Positions 34,112 to 43,375 are shown, numbered from the stretch's first letter. The stretch is DNA of 64,000 nucleotides from an uncultured Eubacterium sp. (GCA_934316845.1 CAKRDZ010000013.1:11874-75873), one strand, 5' to 3'. Notes: generated from the letters alone by a model not told the origin. Numbers and translations are program-made.

Positions 34112-35365
34112 ATGGAAATTAAAAGGGATACCTATCTTGAAAAATTGAAGATAAGAAAAAACAATGGAATGATTAAGGTTATTACCGGGATTAGAAGATG
34201 TGGAAAGTCATTTCTGTTATTTGTATTGTTTAAAAAATATTTATTAGAGAATGGTGTGGATAGTGAACACATTATTGAGATTGCCCTGGATGGCATTGAA
34301 AACGAGGAACTGCGTGATCCAAAGAAGTGTTATCAGTATATTAAAGAGGCAATGAAAGATAGTCAAAATTATTATCTGTTCTTAGATGAAGTGCAGTTTA
34401 TGCCACGCTTTGAGGAAGTTCTGAATAGTTTGCTTCGTATCAGCAATATCGATGTATATGTGACAGGAAGTAATTCTAAATTTTTATCAAGTGACATTGT
34501 AACCGAATTCAGAGGCAGAGGGGATGAGATAAGAATTTATCCATTATCTTTTGCAGAGTTTTATGCTTCTTTTGATGGGGATTATGAGGACGCATGGGAA
34601 GAATATATGACGTATGGAGGACTTCCACAGGTTGCCCGATTCTCTATTGAAAGTCAAAAGGCAGAGTATTTGAAAAATATTTTTTCAAATGTTTATATCA
34701 AAGATGTGGTAGAACGAAATGGAATTCAAAATGTGGAAGAGATTGATACTTTGGTAGATGTCCTTGCTTCTGCGATAGGAGCTCCTACCAATCCGACAAA
34801 AATATCAAATACTTTTAAAAGTGAACGAGGGATCAATTACAGCAATAAAACCATAAACAATCATATCAATTACCTTGCGGAAGCCTTTTTGATCTCTAAG
34901 GCGAACCGGTATGATATAAAAGGAAGAAAATACGTGGGCGCAAATTTGAAATACTATTTTTCGGATCTGGGTCTTAGAAATGCACGGCTCAATTTCAGGC
35001 AGCAGGAGCCTACTCACATTATGGAAAATATTGTATATAATGAACTGCTCATCCGAGGGTATAATGTGGACGTTGGTATTGTGGATATATATGGGAAAAA
35101 TTCTGAAGGAATGAGAATTCATAAGCAATTGGAAGTTGATTTTGTAGTAAACCAGGGCAGCCAGAGATATTACATTCAGGTGGCTTATGATATGACTACG
35201 GAGGAAAAACAGACGCAGGAATTGAATTCATTCCGCAATATTTCCGATTCATTTAAGAAGATTGTTATTGTAAATGGAACAAAAAAGCCTTGGAGAAATG
35301 AGGAAGGATTTGTAATCATGGGGATGAAATATTTTCTGCTAAACGTGGATAGTCTGGAGTTTTAG
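34112..35365 (+). CDS. AAA_14/DUF4143 ATPase
   Basis: Start at ATG 34112 behind AAGGAG. The 417 residues have a P-loop GIRRCGKSF (from residue 26), Walker B YYLFLDEVQF, sensor region VYVTGSNSKFLSSDI, and a C-terminal DUF4143 part ending with QLEVDFVVNQG and YYIQVAYDM, a PD-(D/E)xK-like nuclease pattern. These ATPases are scattered accessory genes of unclear role. It is AT-rich relative to neighbours and sits directly beside a MITE, in line with recent acquisition. It is related in family, but not closely in text, to the ATPase at 3713. Confidence 0.87.
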   Translation: MEIKRDTYLEKLKIRKNNGMIKVITGIRRCGKSFLLFVLFKKYLLENGVDSEHIIEIALDGIENEELRDPKKCYQYIKEAMKDSQNYYLFLDEVQFMPRFEEVLNSLLRISNIDVYVTGSNSKFLSSDIVTEFRGRGDEIRIYPLSFAEFYASFDGDYEDAWEEYMTYGGLPQVARFSIESQKAEYLKNIFSNVYIKDVVERNGIQNVEEIDTLVDVLASAIGAPTNPTKISNTFKSERGINYSNKTINNHINYLAEAFLISKANRYDIKGRKYVGANLKYYFSDLGLRNARLNFRQQEPTHIMENIVYNELLIRGYNVDVGIVDIYGKNSEGMRIHKQLEVDFVVNQGSQRYYIQVAYDMTTEEKQTQELNSFRNISDSFKKIVIVNGTKKPWRNEEGFVIMGMKYFLLNVDSLEF

Positions 35366-35390
35366 AAGGCAAAAGAAAGGACAGAAAACT

Positions 35391-36272
35391 ATGTACAAAA
35401 ACGGGATAAAACTTTTCCTTCTTGTATTCACAATAATTTTAAGTACATGTACTCTGGGAGTTATAAGTACAAATGAAGGAGAAAAGAAAGAAACGAATAA
35501 TAAAACAGCGGAGCAGATTGAGGCAGAGGAAGACCTTGAATGGCTGCTAACATATGTCGATGCGGATCTGGCAGATTTGCAGGTGGATTATAAAATTACA
35601 GAACAATGGGGAGAGTATTATTATGTTGAAATTACCTTAACAAATGTTTCAGATGAGAACGTGGAGGATTGGAAATTTGACCTTCCCGCAAACTATGAGA
35701 TTAAACATATTTGCGACGTAAAAATCAAAAAATTTGATGAAAATATATATACGCTTCGCAATACAGAAAAAAACCACGACATTCCAAAAAATGGAATTGT
35801 CTCTTTTGGCATGCTGGTAAAAGCAAAAGAAGAACCAAAATTTCCGTCCTATGTAGAGTCAAATATGTTCCGTGATGAGGTCGATCAGGAAAAGTACAAA
35901 ATGTCACTTACGACACTTCATAAATGGGGAAACGTGGTAAATGGAAAGATTACCGTAACAAATAAAACGTATCATATAATAGAGGACTGGAGTGTGGAAT
36001 GCAAGTCAAATCTTAAAATGGAACAAATCTGGGATGCGGCTGTAAAAGATGAAATAGAGGACGAGGAGAATAAAAATTTCACGTATTATAATTTATATCA
36101 CCCGGAAAACAATCAAAATATCGGTCCGAAAAAAAGCATCGAAATAGGATTTATTGCAAAGTGCAGCGGGAAGCCAAAATTTTCCAAATTTAGACTGTAT
36201 GAAATGATTGAGGATCCGGAATATGATGAGGACGAATATGAAGAAGAGGAGGATGCATTGCTTGAAAAGTGA
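35391..36272 (+). CDS. Secreted protein with two CBM2-like modules
   Basis: A 293-residue protein with an N-terminal export segment (residues 5-25); LSTC could be an atypical lipobox. Two similar modules follow. The first (about 62-145) reads ITEQWGEYYYVEITLTNVSD, then VEDWKFDLP, then IPKNGIVSFGMLVKA. The second (about 172-270) reads LHKWGNVVNGKITVTNKTYH, then IEDWSVEC, then IGPKKSIEIGFIAKC. This W-G...N...W...G...FGF order is the CBM2 carbohydrate-binding pattern. The C-terminus is very acidic. No catalytic domain is present. It follows the ATPase gene by 25 bp; its ligand is unknown. Confidence 0.6.
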   Translation: MYKNGIKLFLLVFTIILSTCTLGVISTNEGEKKETNNKTAEQIEAEEDLEWLLTYVDADLADLQVDYKITEQWGEYYYVEITLTNVSDENVEDWKFDLPANYEIKHICDVKIKKFDENIYTLRNTEKNHDIPKNGIVSFGMLVKAKEEPKFPSYVESNMFRDEVDQEKYKMSLTTLHKWGNVVNGKITVTNKTYHIIEDWSVECKSNLKMEQIWDAAVKDEIEDEENKNFTYYNLYHPENNQNIGPKKSIEIGFIAKCSGKPKFSKFRLYEMIEDPEYDEDEYEEEEDALLEK

Positions 36273-36275
36273 TTC

Positions 36276-36304
36276 TTGTTCCGGAAAATGAGGTGTGGTA
36301 TAAT
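36276..36304 (+). promoter_or_regulatory. Promoter of the rhuM remnant
   Basis: TTGTTC (36276-36281), 17 bases, TATAAT (36299-36304). AAGGGGG and ATG 36324 follow. Confidence 0.65.
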
Positions 36305-36323
36305 TGGAAAAAGGGGGTTTTAT

Positions 36324-37039
36324 ATGAAAACGGATATTACGAAACAAATGGAAATGGTACTGTACAGAACGGAAGACGACGACGTGACGGTCAGTGCTTT
36401 AATAAAAGATGAAACACTATGGATTACCCAGAAGGCAATGGCTGAGTTGTTTGGTGTTGACAAATCTGGTATTAGCCGACACCTTAAGAAAATTTTTGAG
36501 ACAGGTGAGTTGGATGAAAAAGTGGTTATTGCAAAAATTGCAACAACCTCAAGGCATGGAGCGGTGAAGGGGAAAACGCAGCTTTCTACCACCAACTATT
36601 ATAATCTGGATGCCATTATTTCTGTTGGCTACAGGGTAAACTCTATTCAGGTAACGAAGTTTCGAATCTGGGCTACGAATGTTCTTAAGGAATATATGGT
36701 AAAAGGATTTACGATGGACGCATTTTAAAATCAGATACACCGATTGCAAAAAACTATTTGGGCGAAAAAGAGATTCGTCGATTGGAACGTGCGGTCACAG
36801 GCTATTTTGATTATATAGAAGATTTAATTGAACGGGAAAATGTTTTTACAATGGAAGAATTTTCCAAAAGCGTAAATGAGTTTCTTGCATTCCGCAGATA
36901 TGATATTTTGAAGGACAATGGACAGGTATCGCACAGACAAGCAGTGGAAAAAGCATATCACGAATATGATATTTTTAATAAGACCCAGCCAATTGAATCG
37001 GATTTTGACAAGATGATCAAGAGATTGGAGAAAAAATAA
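36324..37039 (+). pseudogene. RhuM-family protein, broken by an internal deletion
   Basis: The first frame (36324-36728, 134 residues) has the RhuM N-terminus: MAELFGVDKSGISRHLKKIF, TSRHGAVKGKTQLS and VLKEYMVKGFTMDAF, then a stop. A different frame (from 36713 in the -1 phase) continues with GRILKSDTPIAKNYLGEKE and ends NKTQPIESDFDKMIKRLEKK, the RhuM C-terminus. The usual middle part (about 100 residues after KGFxMDDERLK) is missing. The joint lies in GATGGACG (36713-36720), a sequence expected at both sides of the lost part, so a microhomology deletion is likely. The ribosome site and promoter look intact. RhuM-type proteins are common in mobile and defence regions. Confidence 0.82.
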
Positions 37040-37054
37040 AAGGGGGGCAAAAAC

Positions 37055-37816
37055 ATGAAGCACACCGGTAAATTTACAAAGCAGCTCATAACAGCTGTAT
37101 TTTTGGCGGCCTTTCTGATCGCGGGGATTGGCGGCTGTCTTGGGGCAGGGGTGCAGGCCGTTCAGGCAAAAAAGAAGACATATACCGTTACGATAGTTGG
37201 AAATAGTCTTATGGGAAACGGATCCCAGAAAAAATATTTTAAGCAGATTGCGAAACTTTACGGTACGAATATTAAGGTCTACGATCAGATCAATAACGGG
37301 TATCAATTGAGCGATCATGTATTGGATGCCAAATTCAATGAATACAATATCCGCAAGCAATTGAAAAAGTCGGATATTGTCATTTTCCAGGAGTATGGCA
37401 CACGCTACGAAACGACGTACAAAGATATTCTGAAACTACAGAAATATATGAAAAAGTCGGCGCGCTCGTACTATTATCAGACGGAATTTGATGTGCCGGG
37501 GGGAGAATTGATCCAAAAACTGACAAAGCACGGCGTGAAGATCATTCGGGCAGAAGCGGCGATCCGGAGACTGCAGGATCTTGGCTATATGTATGAGGAA
37601 CTGCATGAGCCGGGCGACTACCATCCAAATCAATATAACGGATATACGGCGGCTATTCTCATGTATACACAGATTTTTGGCAAAAAATGTACCGGTTATC
37701 CGGTGGAAAAATGTCCGAAAAAATACCGCACATTTTTACGGGGAAAAGACTGGACGGAAAAGAAGCAGGCGTTGAAAACGATATTGAAGGAACTGGAAAC
37801 AATTCGAAAAGGATAG
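37055..37816 (+). CDS. Secreted SGNH-hydrolase-like protein
   Basis: A 253-residue protein with a signal peptide (to about residue 36, ending AVQAKK). YTVTIVGNSLMGNGSQKKY gives the block I Ser in GNSLMGNG, and GDYHPNQYNGYTAAILMY gives the Asp-x-His-Pro of block V. It is therefore a likely esterase or acetylhydrolase outside the membrane. It lies between the rhuM remnant and the LRR/VWA/MoxR operon, 12 bp before the latter. The Asp/Asn of blocks II and III are not obvious, so activity is uncertain. Confidence 0.7.
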   Translation: MKHTGKFTKQLITAVFLAAFLIAGIGGCLGAGVQAVQAKKKTYTVTIVGNSLMGNGSQKKYFKQIAKLYGTNIKVYDQINNGYQLSDHVLDAKFNEYNIRKQLKKSDIVIFQEYGTRYETTYKDILKLQKYMKKSARSYYYQTEFDVPGGELIQKLTKHGVKIIRAEAAIRRLQDLGYMYEELHEPGDYHPNQYNGYTAAILMYTQIFGKKCTGYPVEKCPKKYRTFLRGKDWTEKKQALKTILKELETIRKG

Positions 37817-37828
37817 AGGTAATCCGTC

Positions 37829-38773
37829 ATGGAGCTTATTTGGAACGAACAAGATGAAAATGCAGTGGTGCATGAGGTGCGCTCGGACAGCCCGGAGATC
37901 ACTCTGCCGGAAACGGTAGAGGGGCGTGATCTTGTGGCTGTTGGGGCGTATTGTTTTTCGGACCGGAGGCGGGAGAAAACGGCGCAGGATGGGAATACAG
38001 TGGTGATCGGGGAGCCGTCTGCACATCCGGCGCAGGGAGATTTTGTGGAAAAGATCAGCCTGCCGGACGCAGTCGGACGGATCGAAAATGCCGCCTTCTT
38101 TAATTGTAAGAAACTGGAATATCTTGAAGCGGGAAAGAGGATAAGAGAGATTGGAAGTGATGTGTTTAATAACTGCGGTGCGCTGCATCGCCTGCGCATC
38201 CGTGGAAGGGCGGGAGAGGAAACCGGTGCCAGACAGCTTCTTGCGAGAATTTCGTGGGACGTTGAGGTGCAGTTTGACGACGCAGTTTTATTTTATCCGG
38301 AATATTATGAGGGGTATGATACGATCGCACCGGCACATATTTTCGGCTTGAATATTGAAGGAGAGGGATTCCGGGCGAGACAATGTTTTCGTGACGGAAA
38401 AGTGGATTTTGAGGCATACGATGGGATTTTTGAGAAAGCGTGCGCGGAGGAAACAGACCGGGTACTCGTGCATATGGCATTGAACCGGCTTATGACACCG
38501 CTTGGTCTGACTGAAAAAAACCGCCGGCAATACGAAAACTATGTGGAGGGTGTGCCAGAAAAAATATTTGAAATCTGCTTGAAAAATAGAAATCTTGAAT
38601 GGCTGTCATTTGCTGTAAATTCGGTACTTACAGGAGATAAAATAGAAAAGTCTGTGAAAGAACAGGCACTGGTAAACTATGTGAAGCAGGATTGGACAGA
38701 AGGAGCGGCGGTTCTTTTGGCGGCAGGGCAGAAAAAGGAAGACGGGAGGAAAGCGCGCTATGAATTTGAGTAA
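37829..38773 (+). CDS. BspA-type leucine-rich-repeat cytoplasmic protein
   Basis: A 314-residue protein with no signal peptide. Residues 18-130 carry LRR_5-type repeats: ITLPETVEGRDLVAVGAYCF, then ISLPDAVGRIENAAFFNCKK, then IREIGSDVFNNCGALHRLRI. The C-terminal half (about 150-300) is helical and acidic with no known domain. LRR_5 proteins are usually surface adhesins; an intracellular version overlapping a VWA gene by 14 bp is unusual. It probably works with the following VWA protein and MoxR-type ATPase as a substrate-recognition or scaffold part (inference). Confidence 0.7.
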   Translation: MELIWNEQDENAVVHEVRSDSPEITLPETVEGRDLVAVGAYCFSDRRREKTAQDGNTVVIGEPSAHPAQGDFVEKISLPDAVGRIENAAFFNCKKLEYLEAGKRIREIGSDVFNNCGALHRLRIRGRAGEETGARQLLARISWDVEVQFDDAVLFYPEYYEGYDTIAPAHIFGLNIEGEGFRARQCFRDGKVDFEAYDGIFEKACAEETDRVLVHMALNRLMTPLGLTEKNRRQYENYVEGVPEKIFEICLKNRNLEWLSFAVNSVLTGDKIEKSVKEQALVNYVKQDWTEGAAVLLAAGQKKEDGRKARYEFE

Positions 38774-40055
38774 AAGGCACGGACAGAGCGAAGAGGAATG
38801 GCAGACGCAAATGGCGGAAAAAATCCTCCGCTTTGTGCAGAATGAACTGTATCAGGATCTGCGGTTTCTCGATGTGGCGCTTTCTGCACTTTTGTGGCAG
38901 CCGGCAGAAGGCATCCGGACATTGGCGACGGATGGCAGCAAATTGTATTTTCCGGCAGAAAGGATATGTAAAATATTTCCGGATAATCCGCTCTATCTGA
39001 ACCGCGTGTACCTTCATACCGTGCTTCACTGCCTTTTTGCTCATTTGTGGCTGCAGCAGGGGCGCAAGCGTCCCCAGTGGGATTTGGCGTGTGATATTGA
39101 GGTGGAGTATGTCATTGACCATCTGGAAAAGAAAAGCGTGAGACGGGCGTTGTCCTGGGAGCGCCGGAAGACATATGAGGTGATGGAAGAAAAGAAACTT
39201 CTCTCAGCGGCAAAGATTTACGAATGTTTGGCAGAAATTGGAAGCGATGAGCGGGAAAAACTAAGGCGTGAGTTTTATACAGACAATCACAAATTCTGGC
39301 CGGAAGAAGAGAAGCCGTCGCCGATGCCGAATCCGGCAAGGGAGATGTGGGACAAGATTTCGAGACAGAGCCGGATGCAGGAAGAACGGCGCGGTGCCGA
39401 GCCGGAGGAGGGCGAACAGTCGCTGCTCCGCCGCCTGAAGGCAGACAGGAGCAAGCGGAGTTATCGGGATTTTCTGCGCAAATTTGCCGTGCTGCGCGAG
39501 GAAATGCAGTGCGATCCGGATACATTTGATGTCAATTTTTATACGTATGGGCTTTCATTGTATGGAAATATGCCGCTTATTGAGCCGGTGGAAACGCGGG
39601 AAGTCATGCGGATACAGGAGTTTGTCGTGGTTCTGGATACCAGTTATTCCACTGATGGGGAACTCATTAAGGGGTTTCTGCGCGAGACATTTACCCTGCT
39701 TACCGAAAAAGACAGTTTTTCCCATAAATGTCATATCCGCATTTTGCAGTGCGATGATGCGGTGCGCGAAGATACCAGGATTACGGATATTTCAGAACTG
39801 GATGCGTATCTGGAGCGGTTTACCGTTATCGGCGGTGGCGGGACAGATTTCCGCCCGGCATTTTCCTACGTCGCGGGGTTGAGAGGGCAGGGGGAACTCC
39901 GGGAATTACGGGGACTTCTTTATTTTACCGATGGGAAGGGCACGTATCCGGCAAAACGACCGGAGTACGACGTCGCATTTATTTATTTGGATGAATACGA
40001 AAGGTCAAAAGTACCGCCGTGGGCGATGCGTTTTGAGATAGGAGGCAGCAGATGA
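38760..40055 (+). CDS. VWA-like protein with metallopeptidase-like N-terminus (DUF2201)
   Basis: A 431-residue protein. The N-terminal part contains HTVLHCLFAHLW (about residue 95), the HxxxH of the DUF2201 metallopeptidase-like domain. From about residue 285 a VWA-type domain begins: VVLDTSYSTDGEL gives the MIDAS DxSxS, and GGGGTDFRPAFSY the later Thr/Asp of MIDAS. It overlaps the LRR gene by 14 bp and the MoxR-type gene by 4 bp (ATGA), a tightly coupled unit. VWA/MoxR pairs act as chaperones or remodellers of protein complexes, often with metals. The target is unknown. Confidence 0.85.
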   Translation: MNLSKRHGQSEEEWQTQMAEKILRFVQNELYQDLRFLDVALSALLWQPAEGIRTLATDGSKLYFPAERICKIFPDNPLYLNRVYLHTVLHCLFAHLWLQQGRKRPQWDLACDIEVEYVIDHLEKKSVRRALSWERRKTYEVMEEKKLLSAAKIYECLAEIGSDEREKLRREFYTDNHKFWPEEEKPSPMPNPAREMWDKISRQSRMQEERRGAEPEEGEQSLLRRLKADRSKRSYRDFLRKFAVLREEMQCDPDTFDVNFYTYGLSLYGNMPLIEPVETREVMRIQEFVVVLDTSYSTDGELIKGFLRETFTLLTEKDSFSHKCHIRILQCDDAVREDTRITDISELDAYLERFTVIGGGGTDFRPAFSYVAGLRGQGELRELRGLLYFTDGKGTYPAKRPEYDVAFIYLDEYERSKVPPWAMRFEIGGSR

Positions 40056-41587
40056 ATATCAAGCAGGCAAAACAAGAGATCAAAGATGCGGTAAAAGCGT
40101 ATCTTGCCAAGACACCGGAAGGAGATTACCGGATCGCACCGGTGCGCCAGCGCCCGATGCTTTTGATCGGTCCGCCGGGGATTGGAAAAACACAGATTAT
40201 GGAGCAGATCGCCAGAGAGTGCGGGATCGGACTCGTTTCTTATACCATTACGCATCACACAAGGCAGAGCGCGGTTGGTCTTCCGTTTATCCGCAAAGAT
40301 ACCTTTGGCGGAAAAGAAGTTTCCATTACCGAGTATACGATGAGCGAGATCATTGCGAGTGTGTATGAAAAAATGCGTGAGACAGGATTGAGCGAAGGCA
40401 TTCTTTTTATCGATGAGATCAATTGTGTCTCGGAGACGCTGGCGCCGACGATGCTGCAATTTCTGCAATGTAAGACCTTTGGCAATCAGGCAGTGCCGGA
40501 GGGGTGGATCATTGTCGCGGCGGGAAATCCACCGGAGTACAATAAATCCGTGCGCGAATTTGACATGGTGACACTGGACCGCGTGCGTCAGATGCGAATC
40601 GATGCGGATTTTTCGGTGTGGAAAGAATATGCGGTGACACACCACATTCATCCGGCGTTATTGACGTATCTTGATCTTCGCCCGGCTAATTTTTATGTGG
40701 TTGAAAATGACGTCGATGGCATGCAGTTTGTGACGGCGCGTGGCTGGGAAGATCTCAGCAGTCTGATGAAAGTGTATGAAGAACTGGGGATTGCGCTTAC
40801 GGAAGAGAGCATCCGTGAATATCTGGCACATGACGATGTGGCAAAAGATGTAGCGGCTTATATCGATCTGTATAAAAAGTACGAAGACCATTATGGCATC
40901 CCGGAAATCTTGGAAGGAAAAGTAAAAACCTCTGTTTATGAACGGCTTTTCCGTGCCGCCTTTGACGAAAAGATCAGTGTCGTGCATCTTGTACTTTCCG
41001 GACTGCATCGACAGTTTGAACAAGCGGGAAGCTGGAAAAAATTTACAGATGTCTGGTTTGCCTTTTTGAAACAGTACCGAAGCCAGGTACTGGCAGGAGA
41101 AGAGCCGGTGGAGACGTACCGGAAATTGTGCGGGCAGCAGGAAGAAGCGGCCGCCCTTCGCAAAAAGCAGGGATTTCTGGAAAAAGGCGAGGAGCGTCTA
41201 CAGCAAAAATGGTTTGAAAAAATACGCGGTGCCTGCCCACGGTCCGGGGATATTGTGGGGAAAACGCCGGAAGAGGTGTTTGACATTGCAAGACAGCCAT
41301 TTGCAGAGGCGGTGGAACAATTGGAAAAATGCGAACAGGAGACAGCCGCCCAATTGGAGCACGCATTTGATTTTATCGAGGCGGCATTTGCGGACGGACA
41401 GGAACTGGTCGTATTTGTGACGGAACTTGCGATGGATTCGGAGGCGGCAGTTTTCCTGGCAGAAAATGGAAATGAAAGATTTCAGAAATATAATCAGGAA
41501 CTGCTTCTGGGGACAAAAAAAGCGGAGCTCCTTTCGGAACTCCGCGAAGGTGCGAGACATGCAGAAGAGCATATCCGCGATTTTTAA
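40052..41587 (+). CDS. MoxR-like AAA+ ATPase
   Basis: A 511-residue protein. Walker A is LLIGPPGIGKTQIM (about residues 34-47), Walker B is GILFIDEINCV, and the sensor region is WIIVAAGNPPEYNKS. The AAA+ core ends near residue 280. The remaining 230 residues are a helical C-terminal extension with many Glu and Lys. MoxR ATPases work with VWA proteins, here encoded just upstream with a 4-bp overlap. It is the last gene of the operon; a MITE copy starts 7 bp after the stop. Confidence 0.9.
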   Translation: MNIKQAKQEIKDAVKAYLAKTPEGDYRIAPVRQRPMLLIGPPGIGKTQIMEQIARECGIGLVSYTITHHTRQSAVGLPFIRKDTFGGKEVSITEYTMSEIIASVYEKMRETGLSEGILFIDEINCVSETLAPTMLQFLQCKTFGNQAVPEGWIIVAAGNPPEYNKSVREFDMVTLDRVRQMRIDADFSVWKEYAVTHHIHPALLTYLDLRPANFYVVENDVDGMQFVTARGWEDLSSLMKVYEELGIALTEESIREYLAHDDVAKDVAAYIDLYKKYEDHYGIPEILEGKVKTSVYERLFRAAFDEKISVVHLVLSGLHRQFEQAGSWKKFTDVWFAFLKQYRSQVLAGEEPVETYRKLCGQQEEAAALRKKQGFLEKGEERLQQKWFEKIRGACPRSGDIVGKTPEEVFDIARQPFAEAVEQLEKCEQETAAQLEHAFDFIEAAFADGQELVVFVTELAMDSEAAVFLAENGNERFQKYNQELLLGTKKAELLSELREGARHAEEHIRDF

Positions 41588-41593
41588 ATTATA

Positions 41594-41786
41594 GTAACTA
41601 TTCAGGATCAATGTATGAAAATCAATGAATCGTCGTGCTTGCACGTAAGAGACCTTGATTTTCATACATTTAGATCCTAATAGGGCTCCCCCTCCACATA
41701 TGAGCATTTTTAGCCTTGTCAAAGGCGGGAAAGAACACGAAGTGTTCGAAATGCGAATGTGTGGGTGGGGTGTCCTGAATAGTTAC
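41594..41786. mobile_element. MITE-like element, copy D (193 bp)
   Basis: A full-length copy with the same ends and modules as copy C. Flanks AAATTATA (41586-41593) and AAATTGTA (41787-41794) match at 7 of 8 bases, an 8-bp target duplication. The stem arms differ from copy C at paired positions in a compensating way (for example GAAAATCAA/TTGATTTTC here against GGAAATCAA/TTGATTTCC). It separates the MoxR-type gene from the Ig-like gene. Confidence 0.87.
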
Positions 41787-41814
41787 AAATTGTAAAAGGA
41801 GAGGAATATTCTTT

Positions 41815-42498
41815 CTAACGTGTATTGTGTGCAGCAGATGTGGTAGTTGTCGTAGTGGCAGCCGGAGGTACGGCCTCGGCCGGCTCCGGTTTGACGACAA
41901 CACTGCATTCCGCAGACTGGCCGCTCGATAATAGCGTAGCGGTCACAATGGCTTCCCCGGCTGCAACAGCAGTTACTACGCCGCGGGAATTGACAGTTGC
42001 CACTTCCGTATTGGAAGACTCATATACAGGAAGCTCCTGCGAGACATTTGGCTTAATGATCGTGTTTAGTTTGGCGTTTTCATTTTCTGTCAGGGAAAGT
42101 TTTTTCTGCCCAAATTTGACGCTGACAGCATATGGGGTTACTTTTACCTTTACTTTCAAGGTGCGCACAACCCTTCCGCGGGAATTGGAAATCGTCGCAC
42201 GAACGTAAGTATTTCCCGGATTTACGGCTGTTACAATTGCCTGTTTTGGCTGTGTGGTAGTAGAAACCACAGCGGCTACCATTTCATCATCCGACGAAAA
42301 TACAATTGTCTGCTTCTTTTTCGTATTGTAGAGACGCAGTTTGTATACACCGTTTTTGGATAAGCTGATGGATTTTACATTCATTCGTATATGTTTGTTC
42401 TTTTTCGCGGCCAAAGCATTGTTTCCCGGTTGAAATGTGCCGAGAAAGAGGATGCCGATCAGCAGCCAGGAAAAAATAATTTTAATTTTGTGTTTCAT
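41815..42498 (-). CDS. Secreted Ig-like (BIG2-type) domain protein
   Basis: A protein of 227 residues from ATG 42498, with a signal peptide (MKHK..., cleavage near ALAAK at about residue 29). An in-frame GTG at 42507 is an alternative start. About residues 60-125 form one beta-rich unit and 130-205 a BIG2-type unit: YESSNTEVATVNSRGVVTAV then AGEAIVTATL. The C-terminus is Pro/Ala/Thr-rich with a run of six Thr. Such proteins are surface-associated and bind or space other proteins. No sorting signal or enzyme domain was seen. It is divergent from a two-component system 150 bp away. Confidence 0.8.
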   Translation of the reverse strand: MKHKIKIIFSWLLIGILFLGTFQPGNNALAAKKNKHIRMNVKSISLSKNGVYKLRLYNTKKKQTIVFSSDDEMVAAVVSTTTQPKQAIVTAVNPGNTYVRATISNSRGRVVRTLKVKVKVTPYAVSVKFGQKKLSLTENENAKLNTIIKPNVSQELPVYESSNTEVATVNSRGVVTAVAAGEAIVTATLLSSGQSAECSVVVKPEPAEAVPPAATTTTTTSAAHNTR

Positions 42499-42661
42499 AG
42501 ATAACACCGTCCTCTTTTTGTTGTTATGAGTGTAGCAAGCAGCTATGGCACAGTTGTGTCAGGAATAGAAGAAAGAAAATGAGAAATATGTCACAAAATA
42601 AACATAAAAATAAAGTAGTCTATAAATAATAGTTATAGATGATACGATAAGGAGGGTTTTT

Positions 42662-43351
42662 ATGCAGTACATATTGATTGCGGATGATAACGAGGATATC
42701 CGGGAAGTCTTGAGTACATATGTAGTAAAAGAAGGGTTTGAGCCGATTGTCGCAGAAGACGGGATCGAGGCATTTGAGACGTTTAAAAAATGCAATCCGG
42801 CGGTCGTGCTGCTGGATATCATGATGCCGGGACTGGATGGTTATAAAGTATGCCGGAAGATCCGTGAGATCTCACAGGTTCCTATTATCTTGATCACGGC
42901 AAAGGGAGAAGATTATGAGCGCGTGATGGGACTCGATATCGGAGCGGACGATTATATCGTGAAACCATTCAGCCCGAATGAAGTGATGGCGCGTGTGCGT
43001 GCGGTATTGCGCCGTATGGGACGGGGCGAAGAAGAAAAAGAGAAAAAAGTGCTTACGGTCGGCGATCTTACGATTAATATAGAAGCCTACACCGTATTTG
43101 TCGGCGCGGAAAAGATTCCGATGACGAAAAAAGAAGTGGAGACGATGTGGATCCTTGCCAAAAATCCGAGCAAGGTATTTACGAGAGACAATCTGCTTGA
43201 CAGTCTGTGGGGGCAGGATTATTTTGGCGACAGCCGTACCGTGGATTCGCACATCAAGAGGCTTCGTGCCAAATTGGATAAGGTCGAGCACCCGGACTGG
43301 GAGATCAAGACGATCTGGGGACTCGGATACAAGTTTGAACTCAATGTCTGA
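42662..43351 (+). CDS. OmpR/PhoB-type response regulator
   Basis: A 229-residue regulator. The receiver domain has the acidic pair ADDNED near residue 9, phospho-acceptor Asp52 in VVLLDIMMPG, Thr/Ala in LITAKGE and Lys in YIVKPFSP. The winged-helix output domain (about 130-226) ends RTVDSHIKRLRAKLDK and WGLGYKFEL. AAGGAGG precedes the ATG. The cognate kinase follows after 24 bp. The regulon is unknown; the divergent Ig-like protein is a candidate by position. Confidence 0.95.
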   Translation: MQYILIADDNEDIREVLSTYVVKEGFEPIVAEDGIEAFETFKKCNPAVVLLDIMMPGLDGYKVCRKIREISQVPIILITAKGEDYERVMGLDIGADDYIVKPFSPNEVMARVRAVLRRMGRGEEEKEKKVLTVGDLTINIEAYTVFVGAEKIPMTKKEVETMWILAKNPSKVFTRDNLLDSLWGQDYFGDSRTVDSHIKRLRAKLDKVEHPDWEIKTIWGLGYKFELNV

Positions 43352-43375
43352 TGGGATTAGAACAGGGGAATCAAT

